Assembly (NCBI GenBank): GCA_020747065.1 | Contig: JAGMVK010000020.1 | Location: 248,001 to 312,000, forward strand | Length of the DNA: 64,000 nt | DNA from: Cadophora sp. MPI-SDFR-AT-0126 | Lineage: Eukaryota; Ascomycota; Leotiomycetes; Helotiales; Ploettnerulaceae | Direction of reading: 5' to 3' | Part shown: positions 24,780 through 36,618 of the stretch, in pieces | Position numbering within the stretch: the stretch's first letter is position 1 | Layout of the letters: each line of letters starts with the position of its first letter | Program-made: the position numbers and the translations under genes | Notes under the pieces: model-generated | Told to the model about the DNA's origin: nothing | The model's database searches: none | What the model saw: the letters and a program-made list of their open reading frames with translations, nothing else

Positions 24780-25452
24780 AATGGTGATCTTCTATCAACT
24801 TTGGATAAATCAAAATTGTAGGATACTTGGAGACGAATCGTCTTTGAAAACAGACGGGGAAAAAGCTGGGCGTAGCCCTACCCAAGAGGCGCATGTTTCT
24901 AATTAAACACATCTCGCCAAGGGCTTCTATTCAGCTTTCTGCGATCGCATGTCAAGTTTAAGGCTCTTCACAAGGCTGGCGATCCTTCAGAGGCATGCCA
25001 AGAATGGAGGCTGATGCAGGTGTGATGAGTGCCGAGTGTTGATTGGAAACACGAACCTGCCTGCAAGCCTCATCCAATATTGAACATGGGGCTACCACAC
25101 AAACCGGGCGTGATTCCCCCGTGCGAGGCAGATTGACAGCCGCTTGAGGAGACCAAACGGTCAACTTTGCACTTCCCCTCATCTTCGGTATGTCTTCATA
25201 GCAGGGTCGAAACATCCACCAGAAAGGCCCAGCCACCGCCACCAGGGGAGAAGATAAGACACATGACTCCTTGAAGGAGACTGGAATCCTCTCTTTCTGC
25301 TCAATCTGCGGCTGAAATGCCTCGTTCTGAATCGACATGAACAATAATTTGTGAAGAACAACTGGTCGAGCATACATACGTGACCGCATGAGACCGCTGC
25401 GAAGCGGTATCGTCGTGGAAGCAACTTTCTGTACTCTGTAGCCATCGCTGAG
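24780..25452. other. Divergent intergenic region
   Basis: Separates the permease start (minus) from the 822-aa unknown protein (plus) and must hold both promoters. Open frames on the minus strand at 24958-25445 show no motif or splice support. No clear regulatory element recognised. Confidence 0.6.
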
Positions 25453-28047
25453 ATGAGCGCTTCGGCATCAGACGTGATCCGTGTTGCGGCACTGGCTTGG
25501 GAAATTTATCGCATGGGATGGAGTGAGGAATTTGATGCCAGTATGTGGTGATACCTGTGGCTTGAACTCAAAGACCAACACACTAATTACATCCGGTTTG
25601 CAGGCCAACAGTACCGTGATTTTGGAAGTGATATTAAGAGTCTGGCGGAGAACTTGAATAACATCGTTCGCGTTGTGGAAAATGCCCGAGCAACATGGAT
25701 GCAAGAATCCGTACGGATAGCCCGGTCTCGTGGGCCGCCTCTCCAGAAAGACTGGGACCTGTCTTCACTCCACGAGATCATCGGAGACTACAGAAGCACC
25801 CTCGAAGACTGCAAGAGACTCCTAGAGCAGAACTACGAATTCCGAAACAACCGAAATTTCGCATACAATATCGAATGGAACCTCGTTGTCCAGCCAAAGG
25901 TCGACAGGCTTCGCAAGAGGCTGGAGTCGCACAATTCGAAGATATCTATTCTTCTGAAACCTTTGGAGCTCAATCTTCTTTCCGATATCCATCGCGATCT
26001 AGCGGATCGTATCGATGCCGTACACCGAAGCATACTCCATCTCCACGGCCTTCTCATTCCTGATGTTGAGCAGGCAATTTCAGAACAAGGACGAGCCGTC
26101 CCAATACCTCTCATCGTGCCAGCAGATATCGAGAGACGATTTCAGACTGCTGCTGAAAGGTTTTATCCAGCCGTCAGAACACCTGGCAATTTTCCCCTAC
26201 AAGCTGGAGCCGATGCTTTTGTGGCGCATATGGACGAAAGCACGAGAAAGTTTTCCGCTGGAAACTTCCTCAACGAGCGAACCCCACCAGCGAAGCAATA
26301 TCTAGCACTTCTGAAATGTGTTTGGATCATGAGGTGTCTTCAAGAGAGCTATGAACTACGAACAGCCCCGGATTCTTCCCAATGGCCAGGGTATATTGCC
26401 CAATTGAACGAAGACTTGTCCATGGAATGCCTTCGATTTACAGTTCCTTCGGCCCATCGACTCATTGCGCCAGATGTGAGCAGCCCAAAGCCGGAAGATG
26501 AATACAGCATATGGCCTGGAGAGGATATTTCAGAATACATCTCCCCTCATTCAGAAGTATACCTGGAGAAAATCCTCAGGCTTCCGATGCCAAGTCCCTC
26601 CCCGTCATTTCAACGAGCCATGACGGTATACAAGCTAGATGCAACAAAATACAGGCTTGTAGAGTCTATTGAAGATGCTAATAGTCCAGATGCACGCCGA
26701 CAGGAATACAAGATGGAAATCGATCTCAAGACAGTCAACCTGACCCCGATTTATGCCACGCCCAGTTCCAGACCGAAGTCTATGGAAGTTCAAATCACTT
26801 CCAGCAGTGCCAAAACAAACCCCACGTTTCAGGAACATAAACATATGCTCCGCTTCCAGCGTCTTTTGACTGGCTACGAAGTCTACGAAAGGTATGACCA
26901 AGCAATGGTTACAGCTTTGTTTTTTGTTTCTGGGCAGGAGAAACCGATCGAGGAGCACGCTAGGGTTCAAATATGGCTTCCCCATCCTTTAACTTCCTCC
27001 AATTCTGCAAACGCGTCGGCATCAGTGACTCCTACAACACTTCAAAGCCCTTCTTCAAGTACATTTCAGAGCCCAACCATGCAAAGCCCTATGAGAAGCA
27101 ACACCCGAGGTTCTCTCAATGCTTCAATGGAGTCCATGACCATCGGGAGAAATCCTGGCATTGTTAATCCTTCCATGGAATCCATGATGACGAGCAGAAA
27201 CCGTGACAGCAGGACACCCAGTCGACTGTCCAAATCTTCCAGTCGAGGCTCGTTAGGAACAGGCAGAGAATCAGCGACACTTAAAAACAGTCGAGAAGAT
27301 GAGAAATCCAGCGCCTTCAGCATGCGATCATTTACAAACAAGTCTCGGCAGCGAGCGCCGAGCGTTATGACGACTTCAAGCACTACATCACGTCGGAGTA
27401 CCGCGACCTCTATCACTACGATTAGTACCGGGGCGGGAAACAGAGCACATCTCCACACCAAACCAGCGAAGCCTCTTCTTGTCATCTTCCTCAAGGGCAA
27501 AGATGCATCGGCAAAACTGGCAATCGTCGCCATCCAGATGGATGACAAGACAGAAGTGAAGCGCGAAAGATGCGGTTGTCGATCCTCAAATAGTAACTGC
27601 AGGTCTAGTTGTATCGAGCGCTCAGATGGACCGTTGATGGTACAGCGCTGGGACGCTGATCAAGGGCTTGGCAGTTGGAACTTGGCGAAGCTGGGAATAG
27701 AACAGCGGAAAGAGCTACCTGCGGATGCGTGGAACGACGTGAAGCGAGTATCTCTGAATTTTGAAAAGACGGAAGGTATGCCCTGATATTGCCCACTACA
27801 TTGAGTATTGAAAAGGAAATCTGCTGACATGGCTTCAGACAGGTACACATTTTCTGGAAGTCCATGCGCATGTAAGCCGAAGATGCAACATGATCTGGCG
27901 AGGTGTATACTTGATGGGCACCACGGCGTTTTTGGGGTTGTGAAACAAATTGGGAGCCAGCGATTACGGAACTATCATCAAGAGCGGGACAGGGCGTCCG
28001 GGGAAAATATGGTTCTGGGTTCTTTGCCTGAAGATGAGCAGTGGTAG
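25453..28047 (+). CDS. Unknown 822-aa protein, fungal-specific
   Basis: Three exons (25453-25540, 25604-27775, 27839-28047) are in phase. The start ATG at 25453 opens MSASASDVIRVAALAWEIY, a hydrophobic-amphipathic N-terminus of the sort common in large families of uncharacterised fungal proteins, where it precedes signalling or STAND-type modules. Residues 40-200 look largely helical. Residues 510-660 are Ser/Thr-rich and low complexity, with SMESM repeats. Near the C-terminus are two Cys-rich patches (CGCRSSNSNCRSSC, then CACKPKMQHDLARC) that could bind metal. No enzyme motif, transmembrane segment or signal peptide is visible. I do not recognise a named family. Confidence 0.85.
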
Positions 28048-29270
28048 CTTGCATTTCCTAACTGTGACTTTTCAATGGCTTTCACATGTATCACAATCTA
28101 CTAATAGATGGCAAATAAGATGATCATAAAAGATCTCAATTTGTGGCTTGGCCCTCAAGGCGATGAACGCCGCCCCCAGCCTGTACCACTAGTCGTACCA
28201 AAAGAACAGATTTGCTCACACGCTTCTGTCTCGCCACTCAGCGATTCAGAGTCACCAAGCATTGGCACTATGATGAGGGTCGTGAAAGTCTATTTTTAGT
28301 CCCGTACTTACACAAATCGAGGCACTTTTCCAATTTCCACAAAGGAAAATGGAAACATAAGCCGGCCTAGAGGTTGGGCCGCCGCTGCATCGTGCTCGCT
28401 GTGTCCACCATGTCGAATTCTGGGGGCTATAAGACACAGGTCTGCATGTACAAATCACGATCAACAATGCCTGACTTACGATATGACTGCCATTCAATGT
28501 TGCATCGCGTGATAAATAGGATGCAATGTTGTGTTGTGGAATACTCGTTTCCTCTCATACTCGCTTCAGGCCGATTCGCCTGGATCATGTTTTGGCCGAA
28601 ATTCCGGGTTCGGTAGCTAAACCTGTAGCGAGCCCCCAAACAAACCTACTCAAGCCTGGAAAGCTAATTGACTTGGGTGACGAGCACACACTTTTCTCTT
28701 CCAAGGTTTCTGCAATGCTTCATGACTTATTTTCAAAATCTCCGTTGACTTCGTCACATAAATTGAGGTCAAAGCATGTCACGACATGACCTGCAGCACG
28801 GCCATGTGCCTGGCCACTAGCCAGAGCCGTTGTCTTTGAATTTATATTGTCACATCCGCGAGCAGCCGATCTTACGAGTATATAGAGAGGGCACATGCAG
28901 ACAGCTTGCTTGTACGAACACAGCGCTCATAGCATTCAGTCAGCCAGATTGAATACTGGAGAGAAGTGGCATCTGCACATGTTGTAGTACACAACTGTTT
29001 GTGCTACGAACAGTTCCTGTCAGGCATTTTACATCTACAGTTGTGGTTCTACTCCATATCGGCATAGCCTTATTTTATTTCTCCTTCTTTGAAGTATAAT
29101 ATCCATCTCGTCTTCTTCCGTCTCATTGAGTTGGCTCATCCTGCCGCCGATATTCAACCACAAATCTAAAATTTCGATTGCATCATTGGAAAGATCACCT
29201 TGAGTCGAGCATCTCCTCGATCCAACCAATCTCTATCAAGCTATATCCCTGTAACAACCTGTCCATCAGC
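28048..29270. other. Intergenic, 1.2 kb
   Basis: No gene supported on either strand. A TATATAGAGAGG box near 28879 lies about 390 bp before the start of the broken membrane-protein gene; it may be a promoter remnant but is too weak to call. Confidence 0.5.
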
Positions 29271-30414
29271 ATGCCCAGAGGATACCCCAGCCAAGCTGAC
29301 CAACCCTTCTTCCCGCAAGCCTACCCGTATTCTCGCAACGATCCGAATGCTCTGCAGAGACAAGCGAAGAATAAGATTCTGTGGAAATATATGCCATCGC
29401 TCCGGCCAAGATGGTCTTCTCGTTCATACTTGGGGTCGCCTTTGCTGTTGGCCATCATTTCTACTACTCACGGCTCGAAGACAGAAAGGTCATACAAGTT
29501 CCTGGCGTCAATGGACCGCAGAAGCAGTTCATCATAGCCAGGAGTGGAAACTGCGCTTCGGCATGGGGTTGTCATTCCTTGCTCGGGTGTTTTTGATCGC
29601 GGCTGTCTCCATCGCATATGATCAACATGTATGGGCCAAGGCTCGGAAAGAGTTCATCATGATCTCGGGCTTGGATGCGATGTTCTCGGCAATCAATTAC
29701 CCGTGGGCTTTCTTCAACCGACACTTTCTCTGGCATGCGAAAATTGAAGTGGCTGTGGCTGCTATAGCTTGGTGAATTAAAAGACGTGCAGCGAGAGCAT
29801 TTTTATCCGATTGCTGAATTTGTGCAGGGTGATACCTCTCTCGATGCTTTTCACATCAGCAAGGTTGACCGTTTCGCCCAAGGGGGGTTTTTCTGCTGCA
29901 TCTATGCCAGGCTCCGAGAACAGCACTTTCAAGCACATCTTATTAGTCACGAGAGCAAAGTAAGTAATCATCTGTATATTCCAATACACAAAAAACAGAA
30001 TGTAATGTCAAAGGCGACTGACAATATGTACCAAGCTTCTCAATGACAACGAATGAAACGCAACCGCTCGATATGAACGTACTCGTATATACCTACAGCA
30101 GCTCTACTCTACTGTACACCTACTTCGTCGTCATTTGCTTGACGTTGGCATGTATAGCAGTTGACATTATCGCCTTTTTTAAAAACGGCGTCAGCCACGA
30201 TTCTTCGTTCTCGTCAGTCCTTGCCACAACAAGAAATACTGATCCTGATGTACTGGTGGATGACAATTCGCTCGGTACTCTACCTCTGACAAGAGAGATT
30301 GGAAAGACAAAGTTGAAACTCGGATTGTGTAGTCTCGAGGGCTTATCACTAAAGAGAATTGGCTTCCGTCAAAAGCAAGAAACTGAGATACAAAGAGGAG
30401 GGATTTACTCCTGA
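29271..30414 (+). pseudogene. Broken gene for a fungal multi-span membrane protein of unknown function
   Basis: Pieces in three frames line up as one protein. First comes MPRGYPSQADQPFFP to WKYMPS (from 29271), then APAKMVFSFILGVAFAVGHH, then EWKLRFGMGLSFLARVFLIAA to about 29775, and last a C-terminal exon at 30043-30414 with a hydrophobic segment and an FSSVLATTRN motif. This order is that of a common uncharacterised fungal membrane-protein family (the ATTRN block follows the last membrane span in intact copies, from memory). Frame changes near 29390 and 29530 have no room for introns, and the middle part (29775-30040) is poorly conserved. Each change fits a one-base deletion. Either it is decayed or the sequence has errors. 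Confidence 0.6.
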
Positions 30415-30918
30415 GTCACCTATCAGACGAATGTCGTAGCAAAGCTGAAGATGTTTGGTATCAATGATATTGGGTGATTAGACTTTCATTGGATTAGTTA
30501 TATTAATGATGGGTCATAATATGCGTTCTCTGTAGCAAAAAAAAGGCTATGAAGTAATTATAAGGCGGTTTACAACTATATCTTACTCTGGAAATGAATT
30601 TAAAGCACAACAAACACGATACTTTCCTGGTAAGCCCTCGCCTGATAATGCACGGCATTCCAAATCGCCGCCCTAATAACATTAACTTCTTGACTGCAGT
30701 AAGCTGAGGAGGGGTACATAATTCTTGGCAAGTACCCCGCGTTGGACCCTGAAGCGGACCCACACAAACCCCTGTGAACAACACTGGAACCCAGACAACG
30801 TCCCTGTCCGGTCACTGCCGAGTTAGATAAGGACAAAACTCGGGATTCGCACGTCATCACTCAGGACCCTGAATCCATCGATATCCGATACCTACATAAG
30901 TCGTTCAATCTCAAATTC
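30415..30918. other. Intergenic, 0.5 kb
   Basis: Upstream region of the NDH-2-like gene. Nothing further recognised; open frames on the minus strand have no support. Confidence 0.6.
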
Positions 30919-32240
30919 ATGCCTTCAACCCTCCCGAGTCTTACTGACCACAAGATGAAGCAAAATGTGATTATTGTTGGCTCTGGCTGGGCTGGTTCAA
31001 CCCTCTCAACCTCGCTCGACGAATCCAAATATTCAATCACTGTCATCTCCCCCGAAACAACAACTCCGTATACGCCTCTTCTCGCCAGCGCAGCATGTGG
31101 TCTCTACGACTTCAACATCGTTGAGACACCTATCAGACATACCGGCAAGAAGATAAAGTTCATCAAAGCTCGTGTGGAAGGCATCGATTTCAAAGGGAAG
31201 ACCGTGAAATGCGTACCGACTTTTTCGGACTTGGCAATCCAAACATTCAGCTTGGATTATGATATCCTGGCACTCGCTCCTGGGGTAATATATTCATTTG
31301 TTTCTGATTTTCTCAGCTGACGCATATGCAGTGTACCAATAATACTTTCGGCACTCCCGGCGTTGCTGAAAACGCTCATTTCATCCGAAATGTCAAGGAT
31401 GCCCAGGTTGTCGCTGGCCTGGTTCAGGATGCTTTTGAGAAAGCTTCCATCCCAGGCCTGACAGAATCCCAACAACGTACTCTGCTACACTTTGTAATTG
31501 TCGGTGCAGGACCAACTGGCGTCGAAGTCTCATCCGAGCTCCACGATCTGTTCCATGGAGGTTACGCGAAACTGTACCCTCATCTAAAAGACAAAGTCTC
31601 TATTTCCGTTCATGATGTAGCCGATAAGGTTCTTTCCGGGTTTGATTGCGAGCTCCAAGAGTATGCGATGAAGAGCTTCAGCAAGAGAGGTGTCGAAGTG
31701 CTGACTGGGAGTCATATCGAAAGAATCGAGAAAGGAGCACTTGTCACGAAAGAGAAGGGAAGGATCGAAGCTGGGCTGATAATTTGGGCGACGGGAAATA
31801 AGTCAACGCCTCTGGTCGACTCACTCGCAGTCAAGAAAACTCCAAGGAATCCAAGAATCTTGACCGATGACTTTCTGCGCGTGTATTCCGAGTCATCAGA
31901 GCTGCTAGACGGAGTGTATGCACTAGGGGATGCAGCGGACGTCGAAGATGCGAGACTTCCAACTACGGCAGAAGCTGCATGCCAGAAAGCGAACTATCTT
32001 GCTGAAATGCTGAACAAAGGGTTCATCCGGAAGTTCGAGTATCAACAGGCGGCGATCGTGGCGTACCTGGGCCAGAATGATGGTGTCATCAGCGGAAAGA
32101 ACGATTACTCGGGTGCTCAAGCTTGGCTTGCTTGGAGAAGCAAGAATTTCCTTTGGACCCGGACTTGGAGACAAAAGGTTTTGATTGTTGTAGGTTGGGT
32201 CTTGGATTTGGTTACCGGTCGAGCAATTGCGCCTCGGTGA
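30919..32240 (+). CDS. NDH-2-like FAD/NAD(P)H oxidoreductase
   Basis: Two exons (30919-31284, 31332-32240) encode 424 aa; a second in-frame ATG at 30955 (MKQNVIIVG) is an equally plausible start. The fold is the two-dinucleotide-binding type. NVIIVGSGWAGSTL binds FAD near the N-terminus, VIVGAGPTGVEVSSEL binds NAD(P)H near residue 180, and GVYALGDAADV is the second FAD contact. The C-terminus ends VTGRAIAPR, like alternative NADH:ubiquinone oxidoreductases, whose last residues form an amphipathic membrane anchor. It is shorter than mitochondrial external NDH-2 enzymes, and no clear targeting peptide is seen. Role inferred: non-proton-pumping electron transfer from NAD(P)H to a quinone. It converges on the berberine-bridge-type oxidase with 352 bp between stops. 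Confidence 0.88.
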
Positions 32241-32592
32241 TGGAAGTAATCATTTGAGCTGGTTAGCTTATGCCTTTGCTTTGTTTTAGCAGACGACTTC
32301 TATTGGTGCTCGAATACTCTTTATGATTCTCCGTACTTCACTCTTCGACAGTTCTTTTATCAGATTATTGAATGATAATATGCCAGACACAAGACTCGGG
32401 CTGCGTGACCGACTGGGATCGCAGCTCGGATTGTCAATGACACCAAAATACGCCATATGGGGCCTGCAAATATTTGATCATGAACAAAGAGTCACACAGG
32501 ATATGTCTTCTACGACTTTCATGCTGGCGCATTGTCAACCGGCGGCTGTACTATTTGTAGAATGATGTCTGTTCATTGCACAATACATGTAT
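32241..32592. other. Convergent 3' intergenic region
   Basis: Holds the 3' ends of two converging genes. No hairpin or other element is evident. Confidence 0.6.
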
Positions 32593-34698
32593 CTAAACAC
32601 GGCAAAGCTTCCCATTGCCGCTCGGCAATCCGTTAGCAGTGACGACCTTCCAGTTCTCACTCCCAACGGCCGTCTGGGCAAAGAAGACATCTTTGGGATC
32701 GAGTTTCTTCTTCAGCGCCAGCAAACGATCATACGAACTTCCGTAGAAACTCTGCTGGAAGTTCGGTTCAAGAATATCAGACTCTCCCAGATACGACCCT
32801 GCACCGGAAGATAGATCTCTCCAACGCTGCATGTGACCGAATGTGAAGTTTTGTCTAGTTGCAAGTTGGACTTCGGCACTGGCACCGTCGGCCCAGTTAA
32901 CAGATTGCAAGATGTGGGCGTAAGTGTTCCGCCATGCGGGGTTGACGGCGCTATCTGTGTTTCCTCCATTGTTGAGATTGGGGTCAATGATAAAGCCGAT
33001 GATGGTAAGCCCGTTTGTCGAGGATGTCTTTACTGCATTGAAGGTAGCATCAAGTGACTTGGCGGTGTCCCAATTCTGCTTCGGCCAAAGACGGGACCCG
33101 GTGCAAACGTGGGTCTTGGAGACTGCTTCTTGTGGGAAAGATGCTTTCCAACCGGTGTAGTGCGAGTCGTAATGGATGGTCTTTGGCGTGAAGGATATGT
33201 TCAGAGCCTTCAACTGGGCAAACCATGGTGCCAGGAGAGCATTTGTCTCCTCAAGGGTCTTTCCAGGAGCCCAAAATGGCTGCATGAGAAAGGTGGGAGT
33301 AGTTGCGCCGCTGAGGATAAACCAGTACGCATAGATCCCTTGTGCAGAAAGAAAAGGGAAGTAGTCAAGATACAGGCGGACACCCTTCCAGAAGTTCTCT
33401 GAAGTAATGCTTCCTCCGACGGTGAAGGAGAAAGTGGATGCCGTGACAGGAAGGTCAGGATATGCTTTGATGGTGACGGACGTGACGACACCAAATGTAC
33501 TTCCTCCACCACCACGAAGAGCCCAAAAGAGTTCTGTGTTCTGGACAAAATCGGCAGTCACGAATCTTCCATCTGGCGTAACGACTTCCATGGACAGGAC
33601 ATGATCTGAGGCCATTCCGTGTAGTGAGCTGAGTGGTGAATGACCGCCGCCTTGGATGTAACCTCCCATCACACCCACCGTCTACAACTTTCATCAGTTT
33701 GATACTTGCTAAGATGATAGTGAATGACTCACTACGCCCTCACCGCCAACAACTACCAGTCCTCTCTTATAAGCCTCCTCATAGATCTCGAAGGCTTGTA
33801 CACCAGCTCCAGCCTTGAATGCTGGGCCGCTGTACGTGGTTCCAGCGGCAGCATACTTAGGAATGTACTTGACATCCTTCAGATTATGAGTCCAAATTGA
33901 GAGAGCTCCAGCACCTCCTGATTTCCCGGAGAAGTCATGGCCAGTATTTTTCACAACCAGACGGATATTGGAAACTCTGGCAAAGTTGATAGCTAATTGG
34001 ATCTGATAGACCTGTGTAGCATTGACAGCATAGAAGGGGAAGGCTCCGAGGGTGCAGGTCTTCGTGGGATCCAGTGTAGCTTCCTTGGCAAATGTCAGCG
34101 AATGACTTTTATTACTCGATCAGAGTATGCTTCATACACATGTAAGCCCCTGGTACACTGGGGACATCATAGATGTGGGATCGTTCATGCTGATATAAGT
34201 TAGTTCTGTCCAAAGCAGGAAAGAATAGGTCACCTACTGGATTATACTGTTGGTCCAATTGGCATACAAAGTAGCGCACTTTGCCGCATTGTAATAGGCT
34301 CCATTGTAACAGGGCGAAGCAAGAGGAACCGTCTTGATCAACGCATTATTGCCTAATACCGAATTGAAAATGTCCCAAACGAAATCGCTGGGCCAGAACG
34401 AATCGCCTGGGAAGACTTTACAAGATCCTGAGCCTCGCCTTTCCAAGTCACCAGTGGTCTCGTCATTGTCGAACTGGAACAAAGCACTGGTGTTTTCGCT
34501 CAGTTGTGAGAGTCCTTCTTCCGTCAACTGCAGAGCCTCGAAGTCGAAGTATGAAACATCTCCAGTAGTCTCGACCTCCGTCACAACAGGTGCAACATCA
34601 TCTGCCGTAGAACGCACACTTGAAACAGCTGCTCCTGCAACCAGGGATTCAAGGCACAGGCAGATAATCAAGATGCTGGTAACCAATTGCCTGAACAT
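32593..34698 (-). CDS. Secreted FAD-linked oxidase (berberine-bridge-enzyme-like, PCMH fold)
   Basis: Four exons (34698-34238, 34189-34138, 34083-33733, 33681-32593) encode 650 aa. The donor of the third intron could be three bases away without changing frame. [21 protein letters not shown] is a signal peptide. After a 100-residue acidic region comes [12 protein letters not shown], then the FAD-binding domain: [17 protein letters not shown] (the His is the usual covalent flavin attachment site) and [18 protein letters not shown]. The Cys that gives a second covalent bond in plant berberine-bridge enzymes is not evident at the expected site. The BBE C-terminal block ([17 protein letters not shown]) is present. 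The family oxidises sugars, alcohols or alkaloid-like substrates with oxygen; the substrate here is unknown. Confidence 0.92.
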
Positions 34699-36618
34699 CG
34701 TGGCTGTAGGGATGATCAGAAAGTTCGGGGGAGGTGAGAGACGAAAAGCAGGTTGAGAGACCCGGATTAATTATACAACCTTTGGGCAGTCCCACTTTTG
34801 CATGTCAATTTCATAGCGGTGTGGTTGGAGGATTGAGTCGCTCAATCCGGATCGACAGCCCACTTGCCAAATTGATCATTTCCCACCTCTCATTTCTTCT
34901 GGAACTCCTTAAGGAAGGGTTCTCCGCCCCCAGAAAACCTTTCTTGGTACGGCTGTCTTAGACTTGAAGGTGGAGCTGATGATTATTGACCGTCGTTCGT
35001 CTCATTGTGAACTAGAAGGGTTTTGATACGAAAAGCCCAATACACCATCCTCTCCTGAGTATTGGCCCTCGAATCTTTCAAGGCTGTCAAAAGGACCATA
35101 GGGGTCTTCCCGAGATTTAAAGTTTATTGTTGACATGGGATCGTGACTAGAGCCTTGGTCTAGCGAGGGATATTCATATTTAGGCGAGGGATTAATATGG
35201 CATTTGATTCGCTTGCTACCGTTGACAGCGCAACCCAAATGAACACAACGAGACCATTAATCACTTTCAAGGATCTGCATCATTTGGAACGTGTCTTGTG
35301 GATCCGTGGGGGTGCCATGTGCGGCACATGGGTTATTCCCGCCTATGCGTTCCAATTGTAACAATCAGACGCAGAGCAACCCTGGATGTCCGGTACCGAT
35401 TGTGCCGCGTGTCTTCTGGGATCCCGGCTAGGAAGAACGCACCCAAGCTTCTGAAGCATGGAAAATTTGAAAGCATGCCATGATCGAGCCAATAATTTCA
35501 GCCAACGAGATAGGCAATTTCTTCACTTCCTGAACAGACAGTTCTTCGCCTTGATACAAGAACTTTGCCAAGTTCTGTCACTTTCGTGGGAACGGAATGC
35601 CAAGAACTATTTGGATACTGCGAAGAAGATGAGGAGAATAGAATATTCTTTCCAATGAGTCAAGTATGTGCTGCAAAGGTAATAATTTATCATCCTAAGA
35701 ATAATGCCTCCGATGTTGATGATCATCGCTCGTCGATAGAGCAGGGCCTCCTATACCACGTTTTGGCGCCTCCCGGATATCCAGGTCAGGTGCAATCCGG
35801 ACTTTCGTCCTCGTCAACTTGGATCCTTGAGTATGACTGTGGATACCAAAGTTTGATAGTCAAAGTTTAAAAATGAAGGATTGGTACATTGCATGATCGA
35901 GTTCGAAGAGAATCATGGAACTAATGTGTGGTAACTACCAGATTGAGTTCAGTGCTCAAACTCCCAAATACATGACAGAGATACTGCTAATGAAGAAGAC
36001 AAGTGAACCGTATTGAGTAAGACATGCCGTACTCACTGTCCCGCGGGGTAAACTCTAATTTCAGCGACGTGAACCTTCAGAGCCACTTTTGCAACATATT
36101 CGGAACTGCGTTGATAGGCTGCCTAACCTGCATTGACAAAACTCTCGTCTCGGCCCTCGGGTCAATGGCATTCTGCACCTTCGACGCTACATGAGCGAGC
36201 CCGCAAAGAAGTGATCACTCATTTATCTAGAAGATCTTTACTCTTTTGATCGTACACATGCTGACGGAGCCAGACAAGATTCCTGCCCCTTTTATGCACT
36301 TCCATATCTTCGCCCCTGTTTGTTTTGACAGATTCCGACGAGCAAAATGAGGACGGACATCCTGGAGACCAAGTGAAACTGGGCAGCGATTAACCTTCCA
36401 GACACAGCTCGTCCAAGGATCTCCTCCTTCGGCAATTCCCTCGCTCATTCAGCGAGGACCTAAGCGAGCACCGAGGCAAGAACTGACTTTGATGGGCCTT
36501 AAAGAATTGTGCTATTGCTCATAACACAAGTCTTCATCTATTCGGACTTCGCCAGTGTTGTCAGACATCCGAGTTGTTGTTCTGGACATCACGAACACAC
36601 TATTGACCTTTGCCCATC
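34699..36618. other. Intergenic, 1.9 kb
   Basis: No gene is supported. A minus-strand open stretch at 35002-35238 resembles the hydrophilic tail of a membrane protein but has no ATG and no upstream exon that I could join. It may be a relic. Confidence 0.5.

Noticed and set aside
33109..33604. Plus-strand frames inside the flavin-oxidase gene
   Set aside because: They are antisense shadows of a well-supported coding exon.
12504..34698. Secondary-metabolite gene cluster
   Set aside because: A flavin oxidase, permease and regulators are present, but there is no polyketide synthase, peptide synthetase, terpene cyclase or prenyltransferase backbone gene.
35002..35238. Minus-strand frame as the tail exon of a membrane protein
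   Set aside because: No ATG, and no upstream exon with membrane spans could be joined in phase.
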